Shown in pieces: positions 36,045 to 45,779 of a stretch of DNA of 64,000 nucleotides. Numbering within the stretch: position 1 is the stretch's first letter; every line of letters begins with the position of its first letter. Origin of the DNA: Tabrizicola sp. TH137 (lineage in GTDB: Bacteria > Pseudomonadota > Alphaproteobacteria > Rhodobacterales > Rhodobacteraceae). A program made the translations under genes and the position numbers. The notes beneath the pieces are model-generated. The model worked only from the letters and a program-made list of their open reading frames with translations. It ran no database searches and was not told where the DNA came from. Location of the stretch: assembly GCF_002855575.1 (NCBI RefSeq), contig NZ_PKRQ01000001.1, positions 744,001 through 808,000 on the forward strand, read 5' to 3'.

Positions 36045-36880
36045 TGCGCGCGGGCCTGGTGCAACTCACCGTCACGGATGATCCGGGCCAGAACCTGCCC
36101 GTCACCCTGTCGCATATCGCCACCGCCGCCACTGGCGGCGCGGGCTTCGTGCTGACGCCGGAATGCACCAATGCGCTCTCGTCAAACCGCGCCCGCCTGC
36201 GCAGCCTGCTGCACCCCGAAGAAACCGACCCCACCCTCGCCGCCCTGCGCGAGGCCGCCGCGAAACACGGCATCTGGCTGCTGGTGGGCTCCCTCGGCCT
36301 GCTCACCACCGATGCCGATGGCCGCTTCGCCAACCGCTCCCTCCTCATCGCGCCCAGCGGCGACATCCACGCCCGCTATGACAAGATCCACATGTTCGAC
36401 GTCAACGTGTCGGAAACCGAGGTCTATCGCGAATCCGCAGGCTACCGCCCCGGCAACCGCGCCGTGCTGACCGACACCCCTTTTGCGAAGATCGGCATGA
36501 CAGTCTGCTACGACGTCCGCTTCCCGCACCTCTACCGCCGCCTCGCCAAATCCGGCGCGCAAATCCTCACCGTTCCCGCCGCCTTCAACCACATCACCGG
36601 CGCGGCGCATTGGGAAACCCTGCTCCGCGCCCGCGCCATCGAAACCGGCTGCTTCATCCTCGCCCCCGCCCAGACCGGCTTCCACCCGGAACATGAGGGC
36701 AAGGGCCGCCGCACCCATGGCCACTCCCTCGCCATCGCACCTTGGGGCGAGGTTCTGGCCGATGCAGGCACTGAACCCTGCGTGACCTTCGTCGATCTCG
36801 ACCTGGACGAAGTGACCAAGGCCCGCGCCCGCATCCCCTCCCTCTCCCATGACCGGGATTTCACGGGTCCCGATCCATGA
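36044..36880 (+). CDS. Carbon-nitrogen hydrolase (Nit1-like amidase)
   Basis: 278 residues. The nitrilase triad is visible: Glu40 (LTPECTN), Lys114 (RYDKIHMFD) and Cys155 (TVCYDVRFP). The sequence around them is of the Nit1/NIT2 branch, where deaminated glutathione amidase or omega-amidase activity is known. Coupling to grxC supports a glutathione-repair role. The ATGA at 36877-36880 couples it to the MarR gene. Confidence 0.9.
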   Translation: MRAGLVQLTVTDDPGQNLPVTLSHIATAATGGAGFVLTPECTNALSSNRARLRSLLHPEETDPTLAALREAAAKHGIWLLVGSLGLLTTDADGRFANRSLLIAPSGDIHARYDKIHMFDVNVSETEVYRESAGYRPGNRAVLTDTPFAKIGMTVCYDVRFPHLYRRLAKSGAQILTVPAAFNHITGAAHWETLLRARAIETGCFILAPAQTGFHPEHEGKGRRTHGHSLAIAPWGEVLADAGTEPCVTFVDLDLDEVTKARARIPSLSHDRDFTGPDP

Positions 36881-37338
36881 AGCCCGCCGACAAGCCCACG
36901 GTCGAGAAAACCGAAGACATCGCCGTCGCCCTCTTCGGCGAACTCTTCATGGCGGATCAGCTCGCCCGCAACCGCATCTCCAAGGTTCTGCCCAAGGGGA
37001 TGGAACTGTCTCATTTCAGCGTGCTGAACCATCTGGCGCGCGTGAACGATGAACGCACCCCCGCCCAGCTTGCCCGCGCCTTCCACGTCACGCGCGGGGC
37101 GATGACCAACACGCTGAACCGGCTGGAATGGGCAGGCCACATCCACATCCGCCCGGATTGGGACGACGCCCGCCGCAAATTCGTGGCGATCAGCCCCGCT
37201 GGCCGCGCCGCCCGCGATGCGGCGGTGCAATCCGTCGCTCCCCTCATCGCCGAAGTGGTGCAGGCGCTGGGCGCCGACCGCGTCCGCGCCGTGCTGCCGG
37301 TGCTACGCGAGATGCGGACAAGGCTGGAAGGCGAGTAG
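36877..37338 (+). CDS. MarR family transcriptional regulator
   Basis: 153 residues. A winged helix lies at about 40-110: ELSHFSVLNHL, TPAQLARAFHVTRGAMTNTLNRLEWAGHI (read in two parts), then the wing RPDWDDARRKFVAISPAGR. It binds DNA as a dimer. Overlaps the nitrilase gene by 4 bp and ends 8 bp from the convergent dhaL. Its ligand and targets are unknown. Confidence 0.9.
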   Translation: MKPADKPTVEKTEDIAVALFGELFMADQLARNRISKVLPKGMELSHFSVLNHLARVNDERTPAQLARAFHVTRGAMTNTLNRLEWAGHIHIRPDWDDARRKFVAISPAGRAARDAAVQSVAPLIAEVVQALGADRVRAVLPVLREMRTRLEGE

Positions 37339-37346
37339 GGCGGGGT

Positions 37347-37949
37347 TCACCCCGCCATACCCACCAGCCCCGCCACCATGATGGCCGCCGAAGCCGCGCC
37401 GGGGTCCATATGCCCCAACACCCGATCCCCCAACCGCTCGGCCCGGCCCAAACCGGCGACCATCCCCTTCGTCGCCTCCGCCCCGGCTTCAGCCGCCGCC
37501 ACGATCTCCGCCGACGTTCCGCCCGCCAGCGCGCATTCCGCCGCCGGATGCCAGGCGTCCAGCATCGTCTTCATCCCCGGTGCCGCCTTCCCGCGATGCA
37601 CGATCCCGTCCCGCATCGCCGGGATGGCCAGCCGCCCAAAATCGCCCTCTGCCACCGCCTCCACCGCGCCCAGCGCCTTGCCCATCCGCAGGAACCCCGT
37701 CGCATAAAGCGGCCCGGAGGAGGCACCGACCGCATTCAGAAACCCCTTCGCCGCCGCGTTGCAGATCTCCTGCAAGCTGCCCTCCACCGCTACCGCAGCC
37801 TCTGCCGCCGCCTTCATCCCCTGCTCCATGGCGATCCCGTGATCGCCATCCCCCACCGCACCATCCAGCGCGCAAAGCGCATCCCGTTCCGCCGCCATCC
37901 GCGTGGCCAGCGCCGCCAGCCGGGCCTTCAGCACCGCCGCATCCACCAT
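37347..37949 (-). CDS. dhaL: Dihydroxyacetone/tetrulose kinase, DhaL subunit
   Basis: 200 residues. The nucleotide-binding DhaL domain has the metal-binding aspartates in LDGAVGDGDHG (about 28-38) and the family's GASSGPLYATGFLRMG and PGAASAA. It is the last gene of the ten-gene operon, 4 bp after dhaK. No DhaM (PTS phosphodonor) gene is present, so an ATP-using two-subunit kinase is likely. In this operon the substrate may be erythrulose rather than dihydroxyacetone. Confidence 0.92.
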   Translation of the reverse strand: MVDAAVLKARLAALATRMAAERDALCALDGAVGDGDHGIAMEQGMKAAAEAAVAVEGSLQEICNAAAKGFLNAVGASSGPLYATGFLRMGKALGAVEAVAEGDFGRLAIPAMRDGIVHRGKAAPGMKTMLDAWHPAAECALAGGTSAEIVAAAEAGAEATKGMVAGLGRAERLGDRVLGHMDPGAASAAIMVAGLVGMAG

Positions 37950-37953
37950 GGCC

Positions 37954-38958
37954 TCACCCCTGCCGGAACATCGCGCAGTCGCAGGGATGGTCGATCAGCC
38001 GCGTCAGTTCCGCGTCCAGATGCATCACCGTGATCGACGCCCCCGCCATGTCGAGAGAGGTGCAATACGGCCCCACCAGCGCCCGATGCACCTCCAGCCC
38101 CGCCTGCGCCAGCCGCGCCGCCACCCGCGCATGCAGGATGTAAAGCTCCATCAAGGGCGTCGCCCCCAGCGAATTGACCAGCACCGCCACCCGGTCCCCC
38201 CGCGCCGCGCCCATCTCGGCTAGGATGGCATCCATGATCTCGTCCACCACCTCATCCGCCGGGCGCAGCGGCCCGCGCCGCACCCCCGGCTCGCCATGGA
38301 TGCCCATGCCGATCTCCATCTCGCCCACCGGCAGGTCGAAACTCGGCCGCCGCGTCTGCGGCAGCGAACAGGAGGACAGCGCCACCCCCATCGTGAAGGT
38401 TCGCGCATTGGCATGGCGCGCGATCCGCTCCACCTCGTCCAGCGGCAGCATCAGGTCCGCCGCCGCCCCCGCCGCCTTGAAGATGAAGACATTGCCCGCC
38501 ACCCCCCGCCGCTTCGCCCGGTCGGGGGAGGACGCGATGTCATCCGTGGTCAGCACCGTCCGCGCCTCCACCCCTTCCATCTCCAGCAGTTCGGTCGCCA
38601 TGTCGAAATTCATCACGTCACCGGCATAGTTGCCGTACATGAACAGGACGCCCGCCCCACCCTGCGCCGCCAGCGCCGCATCGACGGCAGGCTGCGGCGG
38701 TGGCGAGGCGAAGACATTCCCCACCGCGCAGGCATCCGCCAGGCCCTTGCCGACAAATCCAAGGAAGGTCGGCTCATGCCCCGATCCGCCCCCGATCACC
38801 AGCGCCACCTTGCCCTGACGCGGGCCATGCCGTGCGATCACCGCGCGCGGCGCATGGGCAGGCCGCCAAAGGTGACCGGGATGCGCGGCCATGACGCCCG
38901 CAAGCATCTCGTCCACAGCGGCATTGCCGTCATTGATCAGCTTCTGCGTCAGAGCCAT
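37954..38958 (-). CDS. dhaK: Dihydroxyacetone/tetrulose kinase, DhaK subunit
   Basis: 334 residues. It has the substrate-binding IGGGSGHEPTFLGFVGKG and, at about 219, the histidine of MGIHGEPG that forms the covalent hemiaminal with the keto substrate. The real start is ATG 38958; the upstream open frame crosses a 70-bp gap from the aldolase gene. In Mycobacterium smegmatis, DhaK/DhaL-type kinases phosphorylate D- and L-erythrulose, which makes a tetrulose a plausible substrate beside the ery genes. Dihydroxyacetone remains the alternative. Confidence 0.93.
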   Translation of the reverse strand: MALTQKLINDGNAAVDEMLAGVMAAHPGHLWRPAHAPRAVIARHGPRQGKVALVIGGGSGHEPTFLGFVGKGLADACAVGNVFASPPPQPAVDAALAAQGGAGVLFMYGNYAGDVMNFDMATELLEMEGVEARTVLTTDDIASSPDRAKRRGVAGNVFIFKAAGAAADLMLPLDEVERIARHANARTFTMGVALSSCSLPQTRRPSFDLPVGEMEIGMGIHGEPGVRRGPLRPADEVVDEIMDAILAEMGAARGDRVAVLVNSLGATPLMELYILHARVAARLAQAGLEVHRALVGPYCTSLDMAGASITVMHLDAELTRLIDHPCDCAMFRQG

Positions 38959-39028
38959 CGCATCCTCCCCCACCCGCCTCGGCGGGCAGAGTAGAACCAG
39001 CGCCCGCCCTGCGGCAAGCCTGCCGCCC

Positions 39029-40063
39029 TCAGGCCCGCCGCGCCATCGCCTCCAGCGGCAGGGGACGGATGCGGTCGGCATGGCCCGCCGTGCCAAAGGC
39101 CTCGAACCGCTGGCGGCAGACCTCCTGCATCATCGCAATCGCGGGCTTCAGGTATTTGCGCGGGTCGAATTCCGACGGGTCCTCTGCCAGCGTCCGCCGG
39201 ATCGCCGCGGTCATGGCCAGCCGGTTGTCGGTGTCGATGTTCACCTTCCGCACACCGGACCGGATGCCGCGCTGAATTTCTTCCACCGGCACGCCCCATG
39301 TCGGGCGGATGTCCCCGCCATGGCTGTTGATGATCGCCTGCAAATCCTCGGGCACCGACGAAGAGCCGTGCATCACCAGATGCGTATCCGGCAGGCGGCG
39401 GTGAATCTCCTCGATCACATGCATCGCAAGGATCGCCCCGTCCGGCTTGCGGGTAAACTTGTAGGCCCCGTGGCTCGTCCCCATCGCGATGGCCAGCGCA
39501 TCCACCCCCGTCTCGGCCACAAAGCGCGCGGCCTCGTCGGGATCGGTCAGAAGCTGCTCTTCGCCCAGCTTCTCGGTCGCGCCATGGCCATCCTCCTGAT
39601 CGCCCATCCCCGTCTCCAGACTGCCCAGAACGCCCAGTTCGCCTTCGACCGACACGCCGCAGGCATGGGCCATCTGCACCACCGCGCGGGTGATATCGCG
39701 GTTACAGGCGTAATCCGCAGGGGTCTTGCCATCCTCGCGCAGCGACCCGTCCATCATCACCGACGTAAACCCCTGCTGGATCGCGGTCGCGCAGGTGGCA
39801 AGGCTGTTACCATGGTCCAGATGCATGCAGACGGGAATGCCGGGATACATCTCGACCAGCCCGTCGATCAGCCGCGCCAGAACCCGGTCCCCCGCATAGG
39901 CCCGCGCCCCGCGCGACGCCTGCAAGATCACCGGCGCATTGCACTGATGCGCCGCGGCCATGATCGCAAGGCCCTGCTCCATGTTCGAGATGTTGAAGGC
40001 GGGCACGGCATAGCCATGCTCGGCAGCATGGTCGAGAAGCTGACGAAGGGTGATGCGGGCCAT
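39029..40063 (-). CDS. Class II fructose-bisphosphate aldolase, Calvin-cycle subtype
   Basis: 344 residues. Zinc-ligand and catalytic motifs: [33 protein letters not shown] and [12 protein letters not shown]. The length and the C-terminal [10 protein letters not shown] extension fit the CbbA/Calvin subtype. Such aldolases also make sedoheptulose-1,7-bisphosphate from erythrose-4-phosphate and DHAP, which fits a pathway that delivers erythrose-4-phosphate. It follows fbp by 7 bp. Confidence 0.93.
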   Translation of the reverse strand: MARITLRQLLDHAAEHGYAVPAFNISNMEQGLAIMAAAHQCNAPVILQASRGARAYAGDRVLARLIDGLVEMYPGIPVCMHLDHGNSLATCATAIQQGFTSVMMDGSLREDGKTPADYACNRDITRAVVQMAHACGVSVEGELGVLGSLETGMGDQEDGHGATEKLGEEQLLTDPDEAARFVAETGVDALAIAMGTSHGAYKFTRKPDGAILAMHVIEEIHRRLPDTHLVMHGSSSVPEDLQAIINSHGGDIRPTWGVPVEEIQRGIRSGVRKVNIDTDNRLAMTAAIRRTLAEDPSEFDPRKYLKPAIAMMQEVCRQRFEAFGTAGHADRIRPLPLEAMARRA

Positions 40064-40070
40064 GATATCC

Positions 40071-41069
40071 TCAGTTTTCCATCGGCACGGTGCCGGATTG
40101 CAGTGAAAGCGCGCGGGCGATGATCTCCACCTCCGCCTTCGCGCCAAAGACAAGCGGGGTATTCTCGTGCAGCATGGCGGGCACCCGGTCGAGGATCGGG
40201 CGCAGCCCATCCGTCGCCGCCCCGCCCGCCTGTTCGATCAGAAAGGCGATGGGCACCGCCTCGTAAAGCGTCCGCAACCGCCCTTGGGCATAGCCGGTGC
40301 GACGGTCCGCCGGGTAAAGAAAGCAGCCGCCCTGCAACAGGATGCGGTGCAGCTCGCCCACCGCCGCCGCCAGCCAGCGCATGTTGAAATCGCGGCCGCG
40401 CGGCCCCTCCTTGCCCGCCCGCAGATCGCACGCCCAGGCCTGAAGTGCCTCGGGCCAGTGCCGCTCGTTCGATGCGTTATAGGCGATGACCTTCGCCTCC
40501 TCGGCCAGCCGCACCCCCTGCCGCGTGACGTGGAACCGCCCGCTCTCCGGGTGCAGCGTGGCGATGTCCACGCCTTGCCCGACCGAAAACCCGAAATCGC
40601 AGGAATGCCCGAAGGATGCATAGCCCGCCGCCGCCACCACGCGCCCGGACCGCAGGAACCCCTCCGCCCCGGCCGGATAGACGGCGAAAAGCAATCCCAG
40701 CGGCGCACCGATCCCGATGGACCCCGACCCGTCGATCGGGTCGATGGCCACGTCCCAGGCCCCGCCCGGGGTCAGCACCGCCACCTCTTCCGCCTCTTCC
40801 GATAGCACCTGCCGCACCCCGGCCGCACGCAGCGCCGCCAGCATGTGCTCATGCGCCCCGACATCCAGCGCCTTCTGCCGGTCACCGCTGTCATTCACCC
40901 CGACGATGGCTGTCGGATCGCCCGGAATCCGCCCCGCCGCCAGCCGCGCGACAAGCGGCGGCAGGGCGGCGGCGATAGCCAGAACGATCCGTTCCACCCC
41001 GCCCCGGTCAGGCAAATGATCCTCCAGCAGCCCGGCCGATGGCGGGCCGTCTTGCGGCAATCGCAGCAT
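40071..41069 (-). CDS. fbp: Class 1 fructose-1,6-bisphosphatase (possible sedoheptulose bisphosphatase)
   Basis: 332 residues. The metal and phosphate signature is SEEAEE (about 90-95) and D110[11 protein letters not shown]. Class 1 enzymes of Calvin-cycle organisms often also accept sedoheptulose-1,7-bisphosphate. Next to the aldolase and downstream of the erythritol enzymes, it would finish a route from erythrose-4-phosphate to sedoheptulose-7-phosphate, or simply permit hexose synthesis on erythritol. 20 bp separates it from rpiB. Confidence 0.93.
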   Translation of the reverse strand: MLRLPQDGPPSAGLLEDHLPDRGGVERIVLAIAAALPPLVARLAAGRIPGDPTAIVGVNDSGDRQKALDVGAHEHMLAALRAAGVRQVLSEEAEEVAVLTPGGAWDVAIDPIDGSGSIGIGAPLGLLFAVYPAGAEGFLRSGRVVAAAGYASFGHSCDFGFSVGQGVDIATLHPESGRFHVTRQGVRLAEEAKVIAYNASNERHWPEALQAWACDLRAGKEGPRGRDFNMRWLAAAVGELHRILLQGGCFLYPADRRTGYAQGRLRTLYEAVPIAFLIEQAGGAATDGLRPILDRVPAMLHENTPLVFGAKAEVEIIARALSLQSGTVPMEN

Positions 41070-41089
41070 GTTCGGTCCCTCGCTCCGCC

Positions 41090-41551
41090 TCAGCGGCGGT
41101 TGTACTTCGCGTCCACCGCGTCGATGGCATCCACATTCCCGGCGGACCGGCCCGCCGGATCGAAATCCTTCGTCACCGCCAGCCAGGCATCGGCAATCGC
41201 CTTGGCCAGTTCCGGCCCGATCACCCGCGATCCCATGGTGATGATCTGCGCATTGTTCGACAAAGCCGCCCGTTCGGCGGAATAGGTGTCATGCGTCAGC
41301 GCGGCACGAATGCCCGGCACCTTGTTCGCCGCGATGCAGACCCCGATCCCCGTCCCGCAGACCAGGATCGCGCGGTCATAGGTCCCGTCCAGAACCGCGC
41401 TCGCCACCCGGTCGGACAGATTGGCATAAAAGGCATCCGCCCCCGCCTCCGTCCGGCTGATCTCCGCCACCTCGAAGCGGCCCTTCAGATGGTCGGCCAG
41501 CACCTTCGCCAGACCCTCGCCCGCGCTGTCTCCAGCAATCGCCAGTTTCAT
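41090..41551 (-). CDS. rpiB: RpiB-type isomerase, probable erythrulose-4-phosphate isomerase
   Basis: 153 residues. The LacAB/RpiB fold shows active-site Cys65 ([14 protein letters not shown]) and His of THDTYSAE. In Brucella and rhizobial ery clusters the RpiB homologue (EryI) converts D-erythrulose-4-phosphate into D-erythrose-4-phosphate. ATG 41551 gives the usual N-terminus ([11 protein letters not shown]). It begins 10 bp after the tpiA-like stop. Confidence 0.9.
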   Translation of the reverse strand: MKLAIAGDSAGEGLAKVLADHLKGRFEVAEISRTEAGADAFYANLSDRVASAVLDGTYDRAILVCGTGIGVCIAANKVPGIRAALTHDTYSAERAALSNNAQIITMGSRVIGPELAKAIADAWLAVTKDFDPAGRSAGNVDAIDAVDAKYNRR

Positions 41552-41561
41552 CTCGCTCTCC

Positions 41562-42326
41562 TCACAATTTGGCGGCGCATCGCGCCAGGATGTCGAGGTA
41601 TCCCTCAACGGCCCAGGCCGAACGCCCGATGAAAAGCCCGTCCACATGCGGGCAGGTGATCAGTTCCTCGCAATTGCCGGGATTGACGGAACCGCCGTAA
41701 AGGCAGGGCACCCGCCGCCCCAGCACATCCTGCGCCACGGCGATGATCTCGGCCTGGCGCGCATCGGCATAATCCGCCGTCGCCGGGATGCCGTTCACCC
41801 CGATGGCCCAGACCGGCTCATAGGCCAGCAGGACCGTCGCCTTGCGCTGCTCGGCCGACAACCGGCCCAGCGCACCGCGCACCTGGCGTTCCAGAACCTC
41901 CGCCGCGCGCCCGGCCTGCCGCTCCTCCAGCGTCTCGCCGATGCAGATCAACGGCACCAGCCCGTGCCGCACCGCCGCCTCCACCTTCAGCCCGACGGTT
42001 TCATCCGTCTCGCCGAAATGCTCCCGCCGCTCCGAATGGCCAAGCTCGACAAGGTCCAGCCCGCAATCCGTCAGCATCACGGGGCTGATCTCGCCCGTCC
42101 AGGCGCCCTGATCGGCCCAATGCATGTTCTGCGCGCCCACCTTGACCGACGTCCCCGCCAGCAGCGCCTTCACCTCGCGCACCGCCGTGAAGGGCGGGAT
42201 GACAAAGCGCTGGATGCGCGCATCCCGCCCCGCCTCGGCCGCGATCAGGCCCTCGGCAAAGACGCGCGCCTCGGCCAGCGTCTTGTGCATCTTCCAGCTC
42301 GTGCCGATCCAGCAGGTCGCGCTCAT
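41562..42326 (-). CDS. tpiA: Triosephosphate isomerase paralogue (EryH/TpiA2-like)
   Basis: 254 residues. TIM-barrel isomerase with Lys12 (GTSWKMHK, where triosephosphate isomerases usually have GNWKMN), His in VELGHSERR, the catalytic Glu in [10 protein letters not shown] and the phosphate loop LYGGSVNP. The Thr-Ser replacement in the first motif is like that of EryH, which isomerises L-erythrulose-1-phosphate. ATG 42326 has an AAGGA box; ATG 42350 would add 8 residues. It follows eryD. Confidence 0.88.
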   Translation of the reverse strand: MSATCWIGTSWKMHKTLAEARVFAEGLIAAEAGRDARIQRFVIPPFTAVREVKALLAGTSVKVGAQNMHWADQGAWTGEISPVMLTDCGLDLVELGHSERREHFGETDETVGLKVEAAVRHGLVPLICIGETLEERQAGRAAEVLERQVRGALGRLSAEQRKATVLLAYEPVWAIGVNGIPATADYADARQAEIIAVAQDVLGRRVPCLYGGSVNPGNCEELITCPHVDGLFIGRSAWAVEGYLDILARCAAKL

Positions 42327-42351
42327 TCCCGTTCCTTCGCCTTCTTCCATC

Positions 42352-43311
42352 TCACACCAGCAGCGCCCGCGCCGTGGCCTCGTCTGTGATCAAGCCGCGC
42401 AGCCGCCCGCTCTCCAGCACCGACCGGATCGCAGCCACCTTGCCGCGCCCGCCCGCGATGGCCACGATCCGCGCCTCCTTCGGCCCGTCCAGATCGACGG
42501 CAAGCAGCCGCGCCGTCAGCGCCGTCTCCACGATCCGCCCGCGCGCGTCGAAGAAATGGCCCAGCATCTCGCCCACGCCGCCCGCCGCCTCGATCTCGTC
42601 GATCTCGCCCGCCTCGATCATGCCGGATGCCACCAGTTGCGCATCCGCCGCCACCGTGCCGATCCCGACGATCTTCAGCGGCGCGCCCCGCGACATGTCA
42701 AAGATCTCCTGCACCCCCGGCTGCGACAGGATCGTCACCCGGTCCTCCGGCGAATTCACGAAGAACGGCACCGGCAGGACAAAGGCCTGCGCCCCCGTCC
42801 TGGCCGCAAGGTTGTGCATCACGTCATGCGGGTTCGCCGCATAGTTCCGCGTCAGCCCGCCCAGCAGCGACACAAATCGCACCGTCCCGGCCTCGATCCG
42901 CGGCATCGCGGTCACCGCCGCCGCCAGCGTCCGCCCATGGCCCAGCCCGATCACCCGGTCGCCGCCCTGTTCGATCTCGCGCCGCAGGAACCCGGCCCCT
43001 GCCACACCCAGCGCGCGCAGCGGCAACCCATCCTCTCCCAGATCGGGCGCCACTTCGGCCTGATCCAGCCCGAAGCTGCGGCACAGCGCATTCTCCAGCC
43101 GGATGCAGTCCACCATCGGGCCATCCACGCTGATCTTCACCAGACCGGCATCCACCGCCCGCGCGATCAACCGATGCGCCTTCACCGAAGGCACGCCCAT
43201 CCGCTTGGCCACAGCCGCCTGCGTCAGCCCGCCCACGTAGTGCAGCCAGGCCGCCCGCACGGCAAGGCTCAGCTCCGGGTCCATGTCGATGCTGCGCGGC
43301 GTCTGGTCCAT
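42352..43311 (-). CDS. eryD: SorC/DeoR-type regulator of erythritol catabolism
   Basis: 319 residues. N-terminal helix-turn-helix at about 28-55 (TQAAVAKRMGVPSVKAHRLI), then a sugar-binding SorC domain (VIGLGHGRTLAAAV, SLLGGLTRNYA, MLGHFFDARG). Brucella EryD is an erythritol-responsive repressor, and position fourth in eryABCD order is the same here. Likely target: the inverted repeat at 47743-47767. It lies 2 bp after the eryC stop. Confidence 0.9.
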   Translation of the reverse strand: MDQTPRSIDMDPELSLAVRAAWLHYVGGLTQAAVAKRMGVPSVKAHRLIARAVDAGLVKISVDGPMVDCIRLENALCRSFGLDQAEVAPDLGEDGLPLRALGVAGAGFLRREIEQGGDRVIGLGHGRTLAAAVTAMPRIEAGTVRFVSLLGGLTRNYAANPHDVMHNLAARTGAQAFVLPVPFFVNSPEDRVTILSQPGVQEIFDMSRGAPLKIVGIGTVAADAQLVASGMIEAGEIDEIEAAGGVGEMLGHFFDARGRIVETALTARLLAVDLDGPKEARIVAIAGGRGKVAAIRSVLESGRLRGLITDEATARALLV

Positions 43312-43313
43312 CC

Positions 43314-44246
43314 CTACACCCGCAAGTCGGCCGCGCCGCTGTCGATATGCGGCGCCCAGAAGGCCACACTTTCGGCAATCTGCGCGATCACCTGCCGGTC
43401 ATTCGGCTCGCGCTCCTTGAAGGACAGTTCCAGACAGATCTCGTTGTCCACTGCCCCGCCTTCCGCAAGCGCCGCCAGCAAGGGCGCAGGCTGCACCCGC
43501 CCCTTCGCATTGTATTCCGCCGTAAAGGGCCGATGCCCCGACTTGTCCATCATCGACTGCTTGATATGGATGATCGGGCTCACCTTCGGGACCGCCCGCG
43601 CCCAGGCGAAGGGGTCGGTATCATCGGGGTTCGGGCTGGTCACGTCGCCATGGTCGATATCGGCCATCATCCACATCGGCACCGCCATCCCCGCCGCCGT
43701 CAGCCGATCCTGCAAGGACAGGCAAGCGGCAATCGTCTCGCCGAACTCCCGCCCGATGCTCATCGGCTCCCAGAAGACATAGGAAAGCCCCGCCGCCCGC
43801 GCATGTTCCGCCACCTCGGCCCAGCAATCGATGGCAATGCGGATCAATTCCTCGCGCCGCGCCGGATCGTCATAGTCGCGATAGGTGAAGATGGCGAATT
43901 GCGTCCCGACCGACGTGCCGCCCAGATCGCCGATGATATCGGCAAAGGTCTTGAACCAGTCCACGTAATAGCGCCGCACGTCGCGGTCGGGATGGCCGAA
44001 ATGGTTCAGCCGCCCGTAGGGCCCCGTCATCCCCGACGTCACCCGCACCCCCGTCCGCTCCAGCGCCGCGCCCATCTGGCGCGTCATCCGGCGGATCACC
44101 GGCGCGGGCCAGGACGGGTTGATGAATTCATGCGTCAACTGAAGGTCGCGGATGCGCAACGCGCGCGCCACCGTCTCGATCAGGTCATCCGGGTCGGCAA
44201 AGCGGTTGACCAGCGGATTGGTGTTCAGCGAAAGCGTCAGACCCAT
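43314..44246 (-). CDS. eryC: TIM-barrel tetrulose-phosphate epimerase/racemase
   Basis: 310 residues of the sugar-phosphate isomerase/epimerase (AP endonuclease 2-like) barrel. Metal-ligand candidates are the Glu in YVFWEPMSIG, Asp/His in MMADIDHGDV, His in IIHIKQS and Glu in ICLELSF. In Brucella EryC converts 3-keto-L-erythrose-4-phosphate to L-erythrulose-1-phosphate. ATG 44246. It starts 7 bp after the eryB stop. Confidence 0.87.
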   Translation of the reverse strand: MGLTLSLNTNPLVNRFADPDDLIETVARALRIRDLQLTHEFINPSWPAPVIRRMTRQMGAALERTGVRVTSGMTGPYGRLNHFGHPDRDVRRYYVDWFKTFADIIGDLGGTSVGTQFAIFTYRDYDDPARREELIRIAIDCWAEVAEHARAAGLSYVFWEPMSIGREFGETIAACLSLQDRLTAAGMAVPMWMMADIDHGDVTSPNPDDTDPFAWARAVPKVSPIIHIKQSMMDKSGHRPFTAEYNAKGRVQPAPLLAALAEGGAVDNEICLELSFKEREPNDRQVIAQIAESVAFWAPHIDSGAADLRV

Positions 44247-44253
44247 GATGTCC

Positions 44254-45768
44254 TCAGGCAGCGGCCAGATGCGCCCGGCCGAACCATTCGGCAAAGGCGG
44301 CGCGTTCGGCCTCGGTCAGGTGCAGGTAATGCTTCGTCCGGCGATACAGCACATCCTCCGCGGTCATCGCCCATTCCCGCTCCACCAGATAGCGCGCCTC
44401 CGCCTCGTAAAGCTGGCCGCCGAAATGCCGCCCCAGCGCCGTCAGCCCCTCGGCCGCGCCCACAAGATCGCGCGTCCGGCTGCCGTAAAGCCGCCCGTAA
44501 TGCTGCACCAGGGCGCGCGGCATCCACGGATAGTCCTCGCGCAGCGCATTGGCGAAAGTCTCGTAATCCGCCCCCGGCATCTCGCCACCCGGCAGCGGTT
44601 CCTGGGCCGTCCAGTCCCCGCCCATCTGCGGAAAGACCGACCGCAGCCGGTGCATCCCCCGCTCGGCCAGTTCACGATAGGTGGTGATCTTGCCGCCGAA
44701 GACGTTCATCAGCGGCGCCCCGCCGGTTTCGTCCAGGTCGAACACATAATCCCGCGTCACCGCCGAGGGGTTGCCCTTCCCGTCATCGAACAGTGGCCGC
44801 ACGCCCGAAAAACTGTGCAGCACGTCCGACCGCCGGAGCTTTTCCTTGAAATAGCGGTTCACCGCCTTCAGCAGATAGTCGATCTCGGACTCATCCGCCG
44901 CCACATCCTCGGCCCGCCCCTCATAAGAGATGTCCGTCGTCCCGATCAGCGCCTTGTCCCCTTCATAGGGGTTGATGAAGATCACCCGCTTGTCGTGGTT
45001 CTGCACCAGATAGGCATTCGACCCGGTCCACCATTTCGGCACGATGATATGGCTGCCCTTCACCAGCCGCACATTGCGGCTGCTGTTCGACCCGGCCACC
45101 CGCCCGATCACGTCCGAAACCCAGGGACCGGCGCAATTCACGATGCAGCGCGCCCGGAACGTCCGCAATTCGCCCGTCGGCAGGTGCTTCACCGTCACCG
45201 TCCAGGCCCCGTTCTCGCGCCGGGCCGAAACCGCCGGGCTGCGCGTCAGGACCAGCGCCCCCTTTTCCCGCGCCGCCACCGCGTTCAGGATCACCAGCCG
45301 CGCATCATCCACCCAGCAATCCGAATACTCGAACCCCTTGGTGTACTGGTCCAGCAGCGCCGCCCCCTCGGGATCGCGCCGCAGGTCCAGAACGCGCGTC
45401 CCCGGCAGCCGCTTCCGCCCGCCCAGATGGTCGTAAAGGAACAGCCCCAGCCGCACCAGCCAGGCAGGCCGGTCCTGCGGCGAATGCGGCAGAACGAACC
45501 GCATCGGCCAGATGATGTGCGGCGCCGCCTGCAACAACACCTCGCGCTCGATCAGCGCCTCGCGCACCAGGCGGAATTCGTAATACTCCAGATAACGCAG
45601 CCCGCCATGCACCAGCTTCCCCGACCGGGACGAGGTGCCTTCCGCCAGATCGCCCTTCTCGCACAGCACGACCTTCAGCCCGCGCCCCGCGGCATCGCGC
45701 GCCACACCGGCGCCGTTGATGCCGCCGCCGATCACGAAAAGGTCGATCATCTCTGCCGTATCCGTCAT
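44254..45768 (-). CDS. eryB: FAD-dependent erythritol-phosphate dehydrogenase (GlpD family)
   Basis: 504 residues. FAD Rossmann motif IGGGINGAGVARDAA (13-27), then the GlpD-family GTSSRSGKLVHGGLRYLE and HSFSGVRPLFDD. It oxidises erythritol phosphate and passes electrons to the quinone pool at the membrane. A second GlpD-like gene (54791) in the window is clearly different, with a shorter FAD-domain identity by eye. The order A-B-C-D supports this copy as EryB rather than glycerol-3-phosphate dehydrogenase. Confidence 0.9.
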   Translation of the reverse strand: MTDTAEMIDLFVIGGGINGAGVARDAAGRGLKVVLCEKGDLAEGTSSRSGKLVHGGLRYLEYYEFRLVREALIEREVLLQAAPHIIWPMRFVLPHSPQDRPAWLVRLGLFLYDHLGGRKRLPGTRVLDLRRDPEGAALLDQYTKGFEYSDCWVDDARLVILNAVAAREKGALVLTRSPAVSARRENGAWTVTVKHLPTGELRTFRARCIVNCAGPWVSDVIGRVAGSNSSRNVRLVKGSHIIVPKWWTGSNAYLVQNHDKRVIFINPYEGDKALIGTTDISYEGRAEDVAADESEIDYLLKAVNRYFKEKLRRSDVLHSFSGVRPLFDDGKGNPSAVTRDYVFDLDETGGAPLMNVFGGKITTYRELAERGMHRLRSVFPQMGGDWTAQEPLPGGEMPGADYETFANALREDYPWMPRALVQHYGRLYGSRTRDLVGAAEGLTALGRHFGGQLYEAEARYLVEREWAMTAEDVLYRRTKHYLHLTEAERAAFAEWFGRAHLAAA

Positions 45769-45779
45769 GCCTCTCTCCT

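Noticed and set aside
44254-45768. Reading eryB as ordinary glycerol-3-phosphate dehydrogenase glpD
   Set aside because: Its place between eryA and eryC, and the EryA-B-C-D order, favour an erythritol-phosphate substrate. No glycerol transporter or GlpK of typical sequence lies beside it.
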